DNA of 64,000 nucleotides from Alkalimonas collagenimarina (lineage in GTDB: Bacteria; Pseudomonadota; Gammaproteobacteria; Enterobacterales; Alteromonadaceae). Both the position numbers and the translations under genes were made by a program. The notes beneath the pieces are model-generated. The model made no database searches. It was not told where the DNA came from and worked only from the letters and a program-made list of their open reading frames with translations. The DNA is taken from positions 1 through 64,000 of the forward strand of contig NZ_JAUZVZ010000013.1 in the NCBI RefSeq assembly GCF_030717845.1. The letters are read 5' to 3'. The number at the start of each line of letters is the position of its first letter. The first letter of the stretch is position 1. Shown piece after piece: positions 1 through 8,777 of the stretch.

Positions 1-19
1 GCCAGCTGGCGGGTTTTTT
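1..19 (+). terminator. Right part of a rho-independent terminator cut by the window edge
   Basis: The first bases form the inner stem GCC-AGCT-GGC, continue with GGG and end in a run of six T. The matching CCC of the left arm would lie just outside the window. It would serve a plus-strand gene to the left, or act in both directions with the TPR gene that ends at 48. Only half of the structure is visible. Confidence 0.5.
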
Positions 20-47
20 AGTACTGTACTTTAGCGGAAAAAGTAGC

Positions 48-1322
48 TTATAGGTTTACACCTTTCTGCTGTGCTTTCTCACGAATATAGTTTTCCCAGC
101 TGCGAGCTTGACGAGACAATGACGAATCTCTCCGGGCTTGCGTTACTGCAGCCAATGCCTGCGGATACTGCTCCTGGTAAAAATGTGCGCTTACCAAGCT
201 CATATGGACCCGACCAGCATTATCTACATTCAGCTCCAACGCTTTGTTAAATGCAGTTACTGCATCACGATAACGTTGAATGCTTAAATAAGCCTCACCC
301 TGACGACGATAGGCTTCAGCATCATTCTCTTTCTGGCCTAATTTACCATAGAACTCTGCTGCTTTGGCGTATTCACGAGCGGCCTGGTAGTTACTAGCGG
401 TTGCCAATAACAATTGACGACTGTCATTGATTACACCTGCTTTGATCTGCTTATCGAAGATATCAGCTGCTTTAAATTGCATCTCATTGTTAGCATACAT
501 CTGACCTAACATCTGATAATGCGATTGCGTTTCTATGAAACCTAATAGATTAGCTACCCGCAATGCCGACAATGCCTTTTCATACTGCTCTTGCAACTGA
601 TACGTATTCCCAAGATAGAACCACCACTGGGCGCTTTCAGGGAATATTTGTACCATCTCTTCAAGCACAGCAACAGCTTGTGGGATCTGCTGTCCTTCAT
701 ACAAAGAAGCAAACTTCAATGTGTAGTAAGGCTCTCGCGGCTCACTCGACAAAGCAATCGCTCTGTTAACAGGGTCAAGTACTCGATCATACTGATTCAA
801 CTGCTGATAGGCTGCTGCTATGCGATAGTAAACATCATGCTTTTCTTCACCGGTAAAGTGCATCCAAACCTGATACGCATCAATTGACTGCTGATACTGT
901 TCAGCATTTAAATGCAATTGCGCAATGAGTTCCAGCAATTGAGACTGATCCGCAAAGCTCAGAATATCTGGTGCCGCAGCACGTTTCAGATAGTCCAACG
1001 CTTTGGCATCATCCAGACCGATGTTCATTTGGCCAATGTAGCGATCGACAAAGGCACGATCAAAGTCTGAGCTGGTGCGGGCACCCTCAAGAATCACCAG
1101 CGCTTCTCGCACTTGATCTTCCTGATACAACTCAAAAGCCTGAGTGACTGCACGACCCGTTCGCTCGCTAACTGCCTGACTCCGTCTGTCTTTACGTTCC
1201 TGGATCCGCTGCTGCTTCTGCGCGGCTGTTTCAGCAAAACTAACCGGGCTATAAAAACCAGCACCTGCAACAGCAATCATCAAAGCCAGCGCTGAAGTCA
1301 GTTTAGTAAACTGTTTCATCAT
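48..1322 (-). CDS. Secreted TPR protein of the TonB2-type cluster
   Basis: A 424-residue protein with an N-terminal signal peptide (hydrophobic stretch at about residues 10-30, then AETAAQ). The rest is helical and rich in tetratricopeptide-like units with the pattern A-x-x-x-Y and L-x-x-P, for example around LNQYDRVLDPVNRAIAL and YRDAVTAFNKALELN. It is the last gene of a six-gene operon; its start codon overlaps the tonB stop (TAATG). A second in-frame ATG at 1319 is better spaced from the GGAGG ribosome binding site, so either codon may be used. TPR genes commonly end TtpC-type TonB clusters and probably give a periplasmic scaffold for the energy-transducing complex. The partner is not known from sequence. 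Confidence 0.8.
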   Translation of the reverse strand: MMKQFTKLTSALALMIAVAGAGFYSPVSFAETAAQKQQRIQERKDRRSQAVSERTGRAVTQAFELYQEDQVREALVILEGARTSSDFDRAFVDRYIGQMNIGLDDAKALDYLKRAAAPDILSFADQSQLLELIAQLHLNAEQYQQSIDAYQVWMHFTGEEKHDVYYRIAAAYQQLNQYDRVLDPVNRAIALSSEPREPYYTLKFASLYEGQQIPQAVAVLEEMVQIFPESAQWWFYLGNTYQLQEQYEKALSALRVANLLGFIETQSHYQMLGQMYANNEMQFKAADIFDKQIKAGVINDSRQLLLATASNYQAAREYAKAAEFYGKLGQKENDAEAYRRQGEAYLSIQRYRDAVTAFNKALELNVDNAGRVHMSLVSAHFYQEQYPQALAAVTQARRDSSLSRQARSWENYIREKAQQKGVNL

Positions 1323-1942
1323 TAACCTCCGGCCATATCAAGATTGAAGTCCAGCTGAACTTGCAAACCTGTTTGCACTTGTGGACGACCATCAACAATT
1401 TTCGGTTGATACTTCCAGCGGCGCAAAGCTCGTACAGCTTCACGGTCGAACACGCGGCGTGGTTCAGCTTCAATGACTTCCACATCACCCACACTGCCAT
1501 CTTCCAATATGCTAAAACTCAACCGTACCCAGCCTTGCAAACCATCACGCGCGGCTTGCACCGGATAACGAGGTTCAATCCGTACGATAGGCTGAGCATC
1601 GCCATCACGCATTAGGGCACCTGACGGGTCTCCAATGCCAGTACCAGCACCACCTAGATCCAAACCTGGCATATTAAAACCAACCGCTCCTGAAACATCC
1701 GTCGTATCTGGCGGTGTTTCCGGGGTTTGCGGCGGCTGTGCCGGTGGTGGTGGCGGCGGCGGCGGTGGTGGACGACGCACTTGCGTGTCCATATCTGGCG
1801 GTGTTGTGTTCACTTCTATAACAATCCGCTCTTGCTCATCGACCCGACGTTCCCCGGTCCCTTTGACCAGGGTCGCCATTAACAAGAACAATAGAAACGT
1901 TACCACAGCACCTAGAATAAGCGATGTTATGAAACGTGCCAT
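1322..1942 (-). CDS. tonB: TonB-family energy transducer
   Basis: A 206-residue TonB-like protein: one N-terminal membrane anchor (about residues 5-25), a periplasmic linker with ten consecutive prolines, and a C-terminal TonB domain with IEPRYPVQAARDGLQGWV and a terminal beta-strand ending LDFNLDMAGG. It carries energy from the inner-membrane ExbB/ExbD proton channel to outer-membrane receptors. I start it at the ATG at 1942 (MARFITSL), because a longer frame would overlap exbD and lacks a natural membrane-anchor start. It lies 4 bp after exbD. The short linker and the neighbouring TtpC homologue point to the TonB2 subtype rather than the classical TonB1. Confidence 0.9.
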   Translation of the reverse strand: MARFITSLILGAVVTFLLFLLMATLVKGTGERRVDEQERIVIEVNTTPPDMDTQVRRPPPPPPPPPPAQPPQTPETPPDTTDVSGAVGFNMPGLDLGGAGTGIGDPSGALMRDGDAQPIVRIEPRYPVQAARDGLQGWVRLSFSILEDGSVGDVEVIEAEPRRVFDREAVRALRRWKYQPKIVDGRPQVQTGLQVQLDFNLDMAGG

Positions 1943-1946
1943 AGTA

Positions 1947-2345
1947 TCACTGCTCCCCGGCGATCGTGATAATGTAATCACCTGCCGCTTTGATTTGGTC
2001 CATGACTTCCATCACCCGACCATGTTGGGTTTCTTTGTCAGCCTGAACGATAATAGTATCAGTCGGTGACTCTGCAACCAGTCGCTCAATGTTTGCCGCA
2101 ACCCGCTCAACATCGACCATACGACGGTCCATCCAGATCTCGCCATTCGGACGAATTGCGATAAAGATGGTTGCGCTTGGTTTTTGCTGTGCCTGTGTAG
2201 ATTCAGGTTTGTTGACATCGATACCGGCTTCCTTAACGAAAGAGGTCGTCACAATAAAGAATATCAACATAATGAAAACGATATCCATCATCGGCGTAAT
2301 GTCGATTTGGGCCTCGTCGTCTTCACGAATACGTTTACGTGCCAT
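1947..2345 (-). CDS. exbD: ExbD/TolR-family proton channel subunit
   Basis: A 132-residue biopolymer transport protein. It has a short basic cytoplasmic N-terminus (MARKRIRED), one transmembrane helix beginning IDITPMMDIVFIMLIFF that holds the conserved membrane aspartate (Asp25), and a periplasmic domain with the SATIFIAIRPNGEI pattern typical of ExbD. It forms the proton channel with ExbB and passes the energy to TonB. It sits between exbB (13 bp upstream) and tonB (4 bp downstream), so it is cotranscribed. Confidence 0.92.
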   Translation of the reverse strand: MARKRIREDDEAQIDITPMMDIVFIMLIFFIVTTSFVKEAGIDVNKPESTQAQQKPSATIFIAIRPNGEIWMDRRMVDVERVAANIERLVAESPTDTIIVQADKETQHGRVMEVMDQIKAAGDYIITIAGEQ

Positions 2346-2357
2346 AAAAATCTCTCT

Positions 2358-2885
2358 TTAATGATGCGGTAAGCTGTCAACCAAGCTGGCTTTTTCGCGC
2401 TTCGCTTTGATTTCCAACCGTGAACTGAAGAAGAGTCCGGATAACGCTGCAACCATACCTGACATTGTCGGGATCGTTGCCATCGAAATACCCGATGCCA
2501 TGGTTCTTGGATTACCTGTTCCCTGGGTTGCCATCACATCAAATACGGCAATCATCCCGGTTACTGTTCCCAGCAGTCCGATTAACGGACACATGGCGAC
2601 CAAGGTTTTGATCAAAAGCATGTTCTGATCGATTCTACTTCCTGCTTCAGAAATCCAGGTATCACGAATTTTATGAGCATACCAAGAGGTGGTGTCCTCT
2701 CTGGCATCCCAGCGGGCAATAATTGCCTTTTTCTCTTTCGGGAAAACCGCTCTCAGATACCAGTAGCGCTCTAACATCAAAAACCACATGATGAGGAGCA
2801 CCAGGGCGACAACGTACAATACGTTGCCCCCGGTATGAATAAAATCCTGTACCGATTCCCACAGCTCAATTAGCTGGAGCATCAT
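2358..2885 (-). CDS. exbB: ExbB-type MotA/TolQ/ExbB proton channel protein
   Basis: A 175-residue member of the MotA/TolQ/ExbB family: N-terminal membrane helix (VLYVVALVLLIMWFLML), a cytoplasmic segment, then two further helices with the family signature PLIGLLGTVTGMIAVFDVM and GISMATIPTMSGMVAALSGL. It forms the pentameric channel around ExbD. Its ATG overlaps the stop of the upstream ttpC gene (TAATG); a second ATG lies directly behind it at 2882. It is much shorter than the upstream paralogue, which is the normal arrangement in TonB2 clusters with one large and one small ExbB-like protein. Confidence 0.9.
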   Translation of the reverse strand: MMLQLIELWESVQDFIHTGGNVLYVVALVLLIMWFLMLERYWYLRAVFPKEKKAIIARWDAREDTTSWYAHKIRDTWISEAGSRIDQNMLLIKTLVAMCPLIGLLGTVTGMIAVFDVMATQGTGNPRTMASGISMATIPTMSGMVAALSGLFFSSRLEIKAKREKASLVDSLPHH

Positions 2886-4252
2886 TAGGCCTTCTCCTTC
2901 TCCGCATGAGCAGCAACGATACCTGCGCTTTGCTCATCCAGTACATGCATTACACTTTTGGCTTTTGACGCCACGATGCTATGAGCGAAGATCAGTGGCA
3001 ATGCCGCGATCAGACCCAGAGCCGTAGTTACCAAGGCCAGAGAGATATCACCTGCCATCAGTTTCGGGTCACCGGTACCGTACAGCGTGATGGTTTGGAA
3101 GGTCATGATCATACCGATAACAGTACCTAACAGACCCATCAATGGTGCGACCGCTGCGAACAGCTTGATCATCGGAATACCACGTTCGATTTTTGGCGTC
3201 TCACGTAAAATGGCTTCGTCCAATTTCAACTCAAGGTTTTCCACATCAGCAGATTTGTTGTTGTGGTAGACCTTCAGGATACGACCCAGTGGGTTGCCAT
3301 CGGATGGATTCGACAGATTTTTCAGCTGAGACTTAATTTTGCCGCCAACCATGCTCAGTACCACAAAGCGCTCAATGGCAATCAGTAAACCTAATACCAA
3401 CAAGAAGGTGATTAAGTAACCGACTTCTTTACCCTGATGATAGTATTCAGACAAGGTTGCGCGCTGCTGGTTCAAACGCAGGATGCTGTTGCCTTTGGTT
3501 GGGTCAACAAACAAGCTAGTCAGTGAACCTGCACTGGCGTTGTGGAAATCAGATACAGTGCTATGTACACGGCTAACCGGTGCACGGCCTAAAGGCTGCA
3601 ACTGGTTGGTATCTGCGTTGAAATAAAGGTAGTCACGATCAGTGGTGACATGGAAAGCACCGAAACGCGTCACACGTTGGGTACTGGTACCACCATCCAG
3701 ATTAACCACTTCAGCATCAAAACGAGTGATTTTGCCAGACTCAGTCATCTCAGTCAGCAAAGCAACCCACAGATCTTCCATTTCTGGAATAGTCGGTAAT
3801 TCCGTTGCTGCTGCCAAACCACGTAGCGGCTGCTCACGATTAGGATATTGTGAACTGACGATTGAAGTACCGACGACACCAATGGCATCAGAGGCACTAC
3901 CACGAACCATACCAAACAACTCACCTAAGGTGCCTTGTGCAGAGTCTAGCTCTTGTTCTTTTTGCGCAATCAAAATGTCGTTATCAGCGTAATTTTTTTG
4001 TAGACGCTCACCACGAGACTCTTCTGCTGCCAGAGTACGTCTTGCTTCGGTCAAAATACGTTGCTGATCGGCACGGGCATTGATAAATGCTTGCTCACGT
4101 TGCTGATTAACACGGCCTTCAAGTTGACGCTCGCGCTTCACTTGTTCCAGAATTTCATCCAGCTTCGCTGTGCTGGCTGATACGTTGAATGCCATGCTAG
4201 CAGTAGCAGTGACCGCAGCGGCAACAATGATCGATTTAAATAGGTTTCTCAT
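2885..4252 (-). CDS. ttpC: TtpC-like large MotA/TolQ/ExbB protein with periplasmic extension
   Basis: A 455-residue protein with signal peptide (cleavage near SASTAKL), a roughly 250-residue periplasmic region that begins as a coiled coil (residues about 30-100, rich in E, R and Q), and a C-terminal ExbB-like membrane part: helix at about 275-300, then PLMGLLGTVIGMIMTFQTI and a final helix near 400-425. TtpC is the extra component of Vibrio-type TonB2 systems and is needed there for TonB2 function, presumably by stabilising the complex. The position between the DUF3450 gene (6 bp away) and exbB supports the call. Symbol assigned by architecture and context. Confidence 0.85.
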   Translation of the reverse strand: MRNLFKSIIVAAAVTATASMAFNVSASTAKLDEILEQVKRERQLEGRVNQQREQAFINARADQQRILTEARRTLAAEESRGERLQKNYADNDILIAQKEQELDSAQGTLGELFGMVRGSASDAIGVVGTSIVSSQYPNREQPLRGLAAATELPTIPEMEDLWVALLTEMTESGKITRFDAEVVNLDGGTSTQRVTRFGAFHVTTDRDYLYFNADTNQLQPLGRAPVSRVHSTVSDFHNASAGSLTSLFVDPTKGNSILRLNQQRATLSEYYHQGKEVGYLITFLLVLGLLIAIERFVVLSMVGGKIKSQLKNLSNPSDGNPLGRILKVYHNNKSADVENLELKLDEAILRETPKIERGIPMIKLFAAVAPLMGLLGTVIGMIMTFQTITLYGTGDPKLMAGDISLALVTTALGLIAALPLIFAHSIVASKAKSVMHVLDEQSAGIVAAHAEKEKA

Positions 4253-4258
4253 TTATTC

Positions 4259-5032
4259 TTACTCCGCTGCGATTAGTGGTACGCGTGCCATTTCAAAGTT
4301 AATCTCACGACGGGCCATTTTGATGAAATCGCTGACACCGCTCAAGTAGCTGGCTGGCAGTGAATCCCAATTATTGGTCTGATTGTTCCAAACCCACGCA
4401 GAGTTGCCATCTAATGACATCGCCATCAATGCCAAACGGCCCAGATGCACGTAATCAACCGTTAATTCGTTGCCACCAAGAACCAAAGTGCCCTGGAACG
4501 ATTCTAATGCAGAACCATAACCAGCTTCGATGCTGTAGGCTTCCATGATTTGACGGTATTGCTCAGACAACTGAACATCTGAACGGCCCATCACATCACG
4601 CAAACGCTCAACACGTTCCATACGACGCTCGGTGCGCAGTGGAATGTCGTTCTTCACGAACTCTTCCAGAGCATCAATCATTTTAAACATGAGCGGAACG
4701 GTGCCACGACGCGTATCTTCCAACGTGTCGATTTGACGCTGAATTGAGTCGATTTGACGCTGCTGATCGGTTACCAATGTCTGCAAGAAGTCGTTGTAGA
4801 CTTTCAGGCTGTCTGTTTGGTCTACCACAGTGCGATACTCACCCAGAAGCTCCTGAGTTTGCTCATAAATCGTGTTGATTCGCTCTTGTGAACGAACGGC
4901 TTCACGAACGATTTGGCTGTTTTCCTGATGCAGTTGCTCTAATCCGGAATTCGCTATTGCTCCGCCTGAAAAGGCGAAGGCACCAGCCAAAGCTGATGCA
5001 ATAAGACTTTTACTCATTTTATTGTTAAACAT
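4259..5032 (-). CDS. DUF3450 family periplasmic coiled-coil protein
   Basis: A 257-residue secreted protein: signal peptide (SLIASALAGAFAFSGGAIA), then a long predicted coiled coil (about residues 30-110, many Q, E and R, for example QRQIDSIQRQIDTLEDTRR), then a small C-terminal region with VDYVHLGRLALMAMS and AWVWNNQTNNWDSLP. This matches DUF3450, which regularly precedes TtpC-type exbB genes. The role is unknown; a periplasmic spacer or regulator of the TonB complex is likely. I choose the ATG at 5032 because GGGAA lies at good distance upstream; the track to 5041 needs a TTG, and the ATG at 5017 has no binding site. First gene of the operon. Confidence 0.85.
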   Translation of the reverse strand: MFNNKMSKSLIASALAGAFAFSGGAIANSGLEQLHQENSQIVREAVRSQERINTIYEQTQELLGEYRTVVDQTDSLKVYNDFLQTLVTDQQRQIDSIQRQIDTLEDTRRGTVPLMFKMIDALEEFVKNDIPLRTERRMERVERLRDVMGRSDVQLSEQYRQIMEAYSIEAGYGSALESFQGTLVLGGNELTVDYVHLGRLALMAMSLDGNSAWVWNNQTNNWDSLPASYLSGVSDFIKMARREINFEMARVPLIAAE

Positions 5033-5349
5033 AGTTCCCAACCAATAATTGCTGATTAACGTAACCTGGAGTTATTTAGGGCTTACTCACACTACCCTTT
5101 GGTCAATCACATTAAGCACTTCAACATAGCGCGTTGACCACGAATAGAGAGCCCTGGTTAGAGGGTAAACCAACCGCATCATTGCAGCTAAAAAGCCCAT
5201 TGTCAATACGACAACAGGCTTTGGCAATAATTCACTCGATGCTTATTTATGCAGTTTTTGCCAATTAATATGCACCTTTAAAGCTATGGTTTTTTTATTG
5301 TCAAACTTTATTAAAGTTCGCGTACAAAAAAGCAGCAGCAGCCAGTGGC
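5033..5349. other. Intergenic region between the TonB operon and fba
   Basis: About 317 bp holding the promoter of the TonB operon. I see no convincing Fur box. The one clear structure is a 15-bp perfect palindrome at 5304-5318 (AACTTTA-T-TAAAGTT). A run of seven T at 5290-5296 lies on the wrong side of it to make a terminator for the minus-strand fba gene, so its role is open. No terminator with a strong stem was found for fba. Confidence 0.4.
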
Positions 5350-6387
5350 TTACTTATAAAAATCAACCATTTTTTCTAAGCTAACTGGCTTAATTTTGCT
5401 GGCATGACCAGCAGTACCAAAGGCTTCATAGCGAGCCAGACAAATGTCTGTCATGGCTTTAGTCGATGCTTGCAAAAATTTTCTCGGATCAAACTCAGCC
5501 GGATTTTGCGCTAAAAACTGACGTACAGCCCCTGTGGATGCCAAACGCAGGTCAGTATCAATATTCACTTTACGAACACCGTGCTTAATCCCCTCCAAAA
5601 TTTGCTCCACAGGCACACCATAAGTCTCTGGGATCGCCCCGCCAAATTCATTGATTACTTTTAACCATTCTTGAGGTACCGAAGACGAGCCGTGCATGAC
5701 TAAATGAGTATTGGGGATTTTGGCATGAATGGCTTTTATGCGATCAATCGCCAGAATATCGCCCGTTGGTGGACGGCTGAATTTGTATGCGCCGTGCGAG
5801 GTACCGCAAGCAATAGCTAATGCATCCACGCCTGTGGCTTTAACAAAGTCGAGCGCTTCATCCGGGTCGGTCAGCATTTGATCGTGCGTTAAAATACCTT
5901 CAGCCCCGATACCATCTTCTTCACCAGCCGTACCAGTTTCTAACGAGCCCAAACAGCCAAGCTCCCCTTCGACCGATACGCCACAGGCATGTGCAATATC
6001 CACTACACTTTTGGTCACTGCCACGTTGTAATCATAATCCATCGGTGTTTTGCCATCTTCACCTAAGGAACCATCCATCATCACGGAGGAGAAACCCAGT
6101 TGAATGGAACGCTGACACACCGGCATCGAGGTACCATGATCCTGATGCATCACCACAGGAATATGTGGGAACTCTTCAATGGCTGCCAGAATTAAGTGAC
6201 GCAAAAAAGGAGCACCTGCATACTTTCGTGCACCTGCCGACGCCTGAACAATCACAGGGCTGTCGGTTTGTTCTGCCGCCAGCATGATAGCGCGCATTTG
6301 TTCTAAGTTGTTCACATTGTACGCCGGTACGCCGTAGTCATGCTCTGCGGCATGATCAAGCAGCTGACGTAATGAAATAAGTGCCAT
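5350..6387 (-). CDS. fba: Class II fructose-bisphosphate aldolase
   Basis: A 345-residue zinc-dependent aldolase that cleaves fructose 1,6-bisphosphate to dihydroxyacetone phosphate and glyceraldehyde 3-phosphate. The motif VVMHQDHG holds Asp83 (catalytic) and His84 (zinc); further ligand regions are GVSVEGELG, the glycine-rich [12 protein letters not shown] and HLVMHGSSS, and the phosphate-binding KVNIDTDLR. The length and KYAGAPF region fit the CbbA-like class IIB type rather than the E. coli FbaA type. GAGGA lies upstream of the ATG. Last gene of the tkt-epd-pgk-fba operon, which links glycolysis, gluconeogenesis and the pentose phosphate pathway. Confidence 0.95.
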   Translation of the reverse strand: MALISLRQLLDHAAEHDYGVPAYNVNNLEQMRAIMLAAEQTDSPVIVQASAGARKYAGAPFLRHLILAAIEEFPHIPVVMHQDHGTSMPVCQRSIQLGFSSVMMDGSLGEDGKTPMDYDYNVAVTKSVVDIAHACGVSVEGELGCLGSLETGTAGEEDGIGAEGILTHDQMLTDPDEALDFVKATGVDALAIACGTSHGAYKFSRPPTGDILAIDRIKAIHAKIPNTHLVMHGSSSVPQEWLKVINEFGGAIPETYGVPVEQILEGIKHGVRKVNIDTDLRLASTGAVRQFLAQNPAEFDPRKFLQASTKAMTDICLARYEAFGTAGHASKIKPVSLEKMVDFYK

Positions 6388-6502
6388 GAGATCCTCTCTT
6401 CACTTTAGTTAGGGTACAGGTTTAAATAAGTATGCTCTTTGAGCTTATGTTTTAATCGTCGTGTTCTAAGCTTTGTATTAATGGTGCCGCTGACTTGGAA
6501 GG

Positions 6503-7684
6503 CTACGCTTGTTGAGCACGTTGTTCTAGTATAGCGACTGCTGGCAAAGTTTTACCCTCCAAAAACTCTAAAAATGCTCCACCACCGGTTGAAATATACG
6601 AAATCTTATCGGCAACCTTGTATTGATCGATGGCGGCTAGTGTATCGCCGCCTCCGGCGATAGAAAAAGCAGAACTTTCGGCGATTGCATGAGCGATGGC
6701 CTCAGTACCCGCGGAAAACTGGGCGAACTCAAATACGCCAACAGGCCCGTTCCATACGATAGTTCCTGCACTTTTTAGTACCTTAACAAGGGCCGCAACT
6801 GACACCGGCCCGATGTCAAAAATCATGTCATCGGCAGCTACATCATTTACTGGTTTTAGGCTCGCTGGGGTACTTTCACTAAAAGCCTTACCGACCACCA
6901 CATCCGAAGGCACCGGAATACTGGCACCACGCGCATTGGCGGCTGCAATCAAGCGCTTAGCTTCAGGAATTAAATCATCCTCACACAGTGATTTCCCGAC
7001 GCTGTGGCCATCGGCAGCAATAAAAGTATTAGCAATGCCACCGCCAACGATTAATTGATCGACAATGCCAGACAAGGATTCCAACACAGTGAGTTTGGTG
7101 GATACTTTAGAGCCACCAACAATAGCAACCAATGGACGCTTAGGTGATTTTAATGCCATCGTTAAGGCTTCAAGCTCACCAGATAGCAAAGGCCCGGCAC
7201 AAGCGATGGGGGCAAATTTAGCCACGCCATGGGTCGATGCCTGCGCCCGGTGTGCAGTGCCAAAGGCATCCATCACAAACACATCACACAATGCAGCCAG
7301 CTTTTTAGCTAAACCATCATCATTCTTCTTTTCACCCGAGTTAAAGCGGACATTTTCAAACACCACCACTTCGCCTGGTGTGGCCGTCACGCCATCCAAA
7401 TAATCTTTTTCCAATCGTACGGGTACAGATAAGGCCTGCTGCAAATAAGCGACAACGGGCTGTAAGGATGCCTCTTCACTGTAGACACCTTCTTCTGGCC
7501 GACCTAAATGCGACATCACCATCACGGCTGCACCTTTTTCCAGTGCCAGCTCAATAGAGGGGATGGCAGCTTTAATTCGGGCATCAGAGGTGACCTGACC
7601 GTTTTTAACCGGTACATTTAAGTCTTCACGGATCAGGACTCGTTTACCCGCCAAGTCCAGGTCGGCCATTTTTAATACCGTCAT
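6503..7684 (-). CDS. pgk: Phosphoglycerate kinase
   Basis: A 393-residue enzyme that transfers phosphate between 1,3-bisphosphoglycerate and ADP. Seen: the N-terminal signature [23 protein letters not shown], the hinge region GGSKVSTKL, and the nucleotide-binding NGPVGVFE and GGGDTLAAI near the C-terminus. The start is the ATG at 7684 ([11 protein letters not shown]), which has GGAG six bases upstream; a longer frame from 7696 overlaps the end of epd and adds only MEKL. Length is normal for gammaproteobacteria. 115 bp separate it from fba. Confidence 0.96.
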   Translation of the reverse strand: MTVLKMADLDLAGKRVLIREDLNVPVKNGQVTSDARIKAAIPSIELALEKGAAVMVMSHLGRPEEGVYSEEASLQPVVAYLQQALSVPVRLEKDYLDGVTATPGEVVVFENVRFNSGEKKNDDGLAKKLAALCDVFVMDAFGTAHRAQASTHGVAKFAPIACAGPLLSGELEALTMALKSPKRPLVAIVGGSKVSTKLTVLESLSGIVDQLIVGGGIANTFIAADGHSVGKSLCEDDLIPEAKRLIAAANARGASIPVPSDVVVGKAFSESTPASLKPVNDVAADDMIFDIGPVSVAALVKVLKSAGTIVWNGPVGVFEFAQFSAGTEAIAHAIAESSAFSIAGGGDTLAAIDQYKVADKISYISTGGGAFLEFLEGKTLPAVAILEQRAQQA

Positions 7685-7695
7685 GAGTTTCTCCA

Positions 7696-8721
7696 TTAAT
7701 TTAGTTTAGATCCTGAAAAGGCCATCATAGCTCTGGCTGTATCCAGCATTCGATGAGCAAAGCCCCACTCGTTGTCGCACCAAAGCAAACATTTAACTAA
7801 CCGCTTGTGACTAACCCGGGTCAGGGAGCCATCGACGATACAGGAGTGTGGGTTGTGATTAAAATCGACAGAGACCAAAGGCTCTTCGGTGTAATCCAAA
7901 ATACCCGTTAAGCGTTGTTGGCCTGCTTGCTGCAATACCTGATTGATTGAGGCGGGACTGACGTCTTGATGCAACGTCAGGCTGACATCCATCGCAGTAA
8001 CATTGACCGTGGGTACCCGTACAGCAATGGCTTCAAAACGACCGGCTAATTGCGGCAATATGCGCTCAATACCCAGCGCCAACTTGGTATCGACCGGAAT
8101 AATGGATTGGCTGGCCGCCCGGGTACGACGTAAATCGCTGTGATAGGCATCAATCACTTGTTGATCATGCATCGACGCATGGATAGTAGTAATAGTGCCA
8201 CTTTCAATGCCATAGGCCTGATCCAGCAGCTGCAACACCGGCACCACGCAGTTGGTAGTGCAGGATCCGTTGGAAATAATGGACATGGCTGGGGTTAATA
8301 ACTGTTGGTTAATGCCATAAATCACGGTGGCATCCACATCGGCATCGGCCGGATGGGAAAACAGTACTTTTTTTGCACCAGCTGCCAGATGCCAGCCGGC
8401 ATGCTCTCGACTATGAAACACACCGGTGCATTCCAGCACCACATCAATATCAAGCTCAGACCAAGGCAACTCAGTGGGGTCGGCTTCTGCGAATAAGCGA
8501 ATCAAATCGCCATTCACTTCAATGCCCTGCTCTACCCGCTTTACATCGGCCGCAAAGCGACCGTGTGAGGTATCGTATTTTAGTAGATGGGCAACCCCTT
8601 TGGCATCGGCCAATTCGTTGATAGCCACCACTTGCATATCTCGCAGGCCAGATTCGTACAAGGCCCGCACAATGTTACGGCCAATACGACCAAAACCATT
8701 AATTGCCAAACGTACTGTCAT
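7696..8721 (-). CDS. epd: Erythrose-4-phosphate dehydrogenase (GAPDH family)
   Basis: A 341-residue NAD-dependent dehydrogenase of the GAPDH fold. Seen: the Rossmann start [16 protein letters not shown], the catalytic cysteine in [27 protein letters not shown] and the C-terminal [18 protein letters not shown]. Features such as [18 protein letters not shown] and [12 protein letters not shown] match Epd (erythrose 4-phosphate to 4-phosphoerythronate, first step of pyridoxal phosphate synthesis) better than GapA. The operon with tkt and pgk is the usual Epd context. The start is the ATG at 8721, preceded by AAGGA; the longer frame begins with TTG. It may keep some GAPDH activity. Confidence 0.9.
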   Translation of the reverse strand: MTVRLAINGFGRIGRNIVRALYESGLRDMQVVAINELADAKGVAHLLKYDTSHGRFAADVKRVEQGIEVNGDLIRLFAEADPTELPWSELDIDVVLECTGVFHSREHAGWHLAAGAKKVLFSHPADADVDATVIYGINQQLLTPAMSIISNGSCTTNCVVPVLQLLDQAYGIESGTITTIHASMHDQQVIDAYHSDLRRTRAASQSIIPVDTKLALGIERILPQLAGRFEAIAVRVPTVNVTAMDVSLTLHQDVSPASINQVLQQAGQQRLTGILDYTEEPLVSVDFNHNPHSCIVDGSLTRVSHKRLVKCLLWCDNEWGFAHRMLDTARAMMAFSGSKLN

Positions 8722-8777
8722 AGCTTCCTTCAAAAGGCTCGCTTTAAGCGAGCCTTGTTTCGCTTTGCTTGCTACGA

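Noticed and set aside
1635-2069. A 144-codon plus-strand frame with long glycine runs opposite tonB.
   Set aside because: It is the complement of the TonB proline tract and has no independent support.
5033-5349. Search for a Fur box in front of the TonB operon.
   Set aside because: No 19-bp match to the Fur consensus was seen, so iron control is not claimed.
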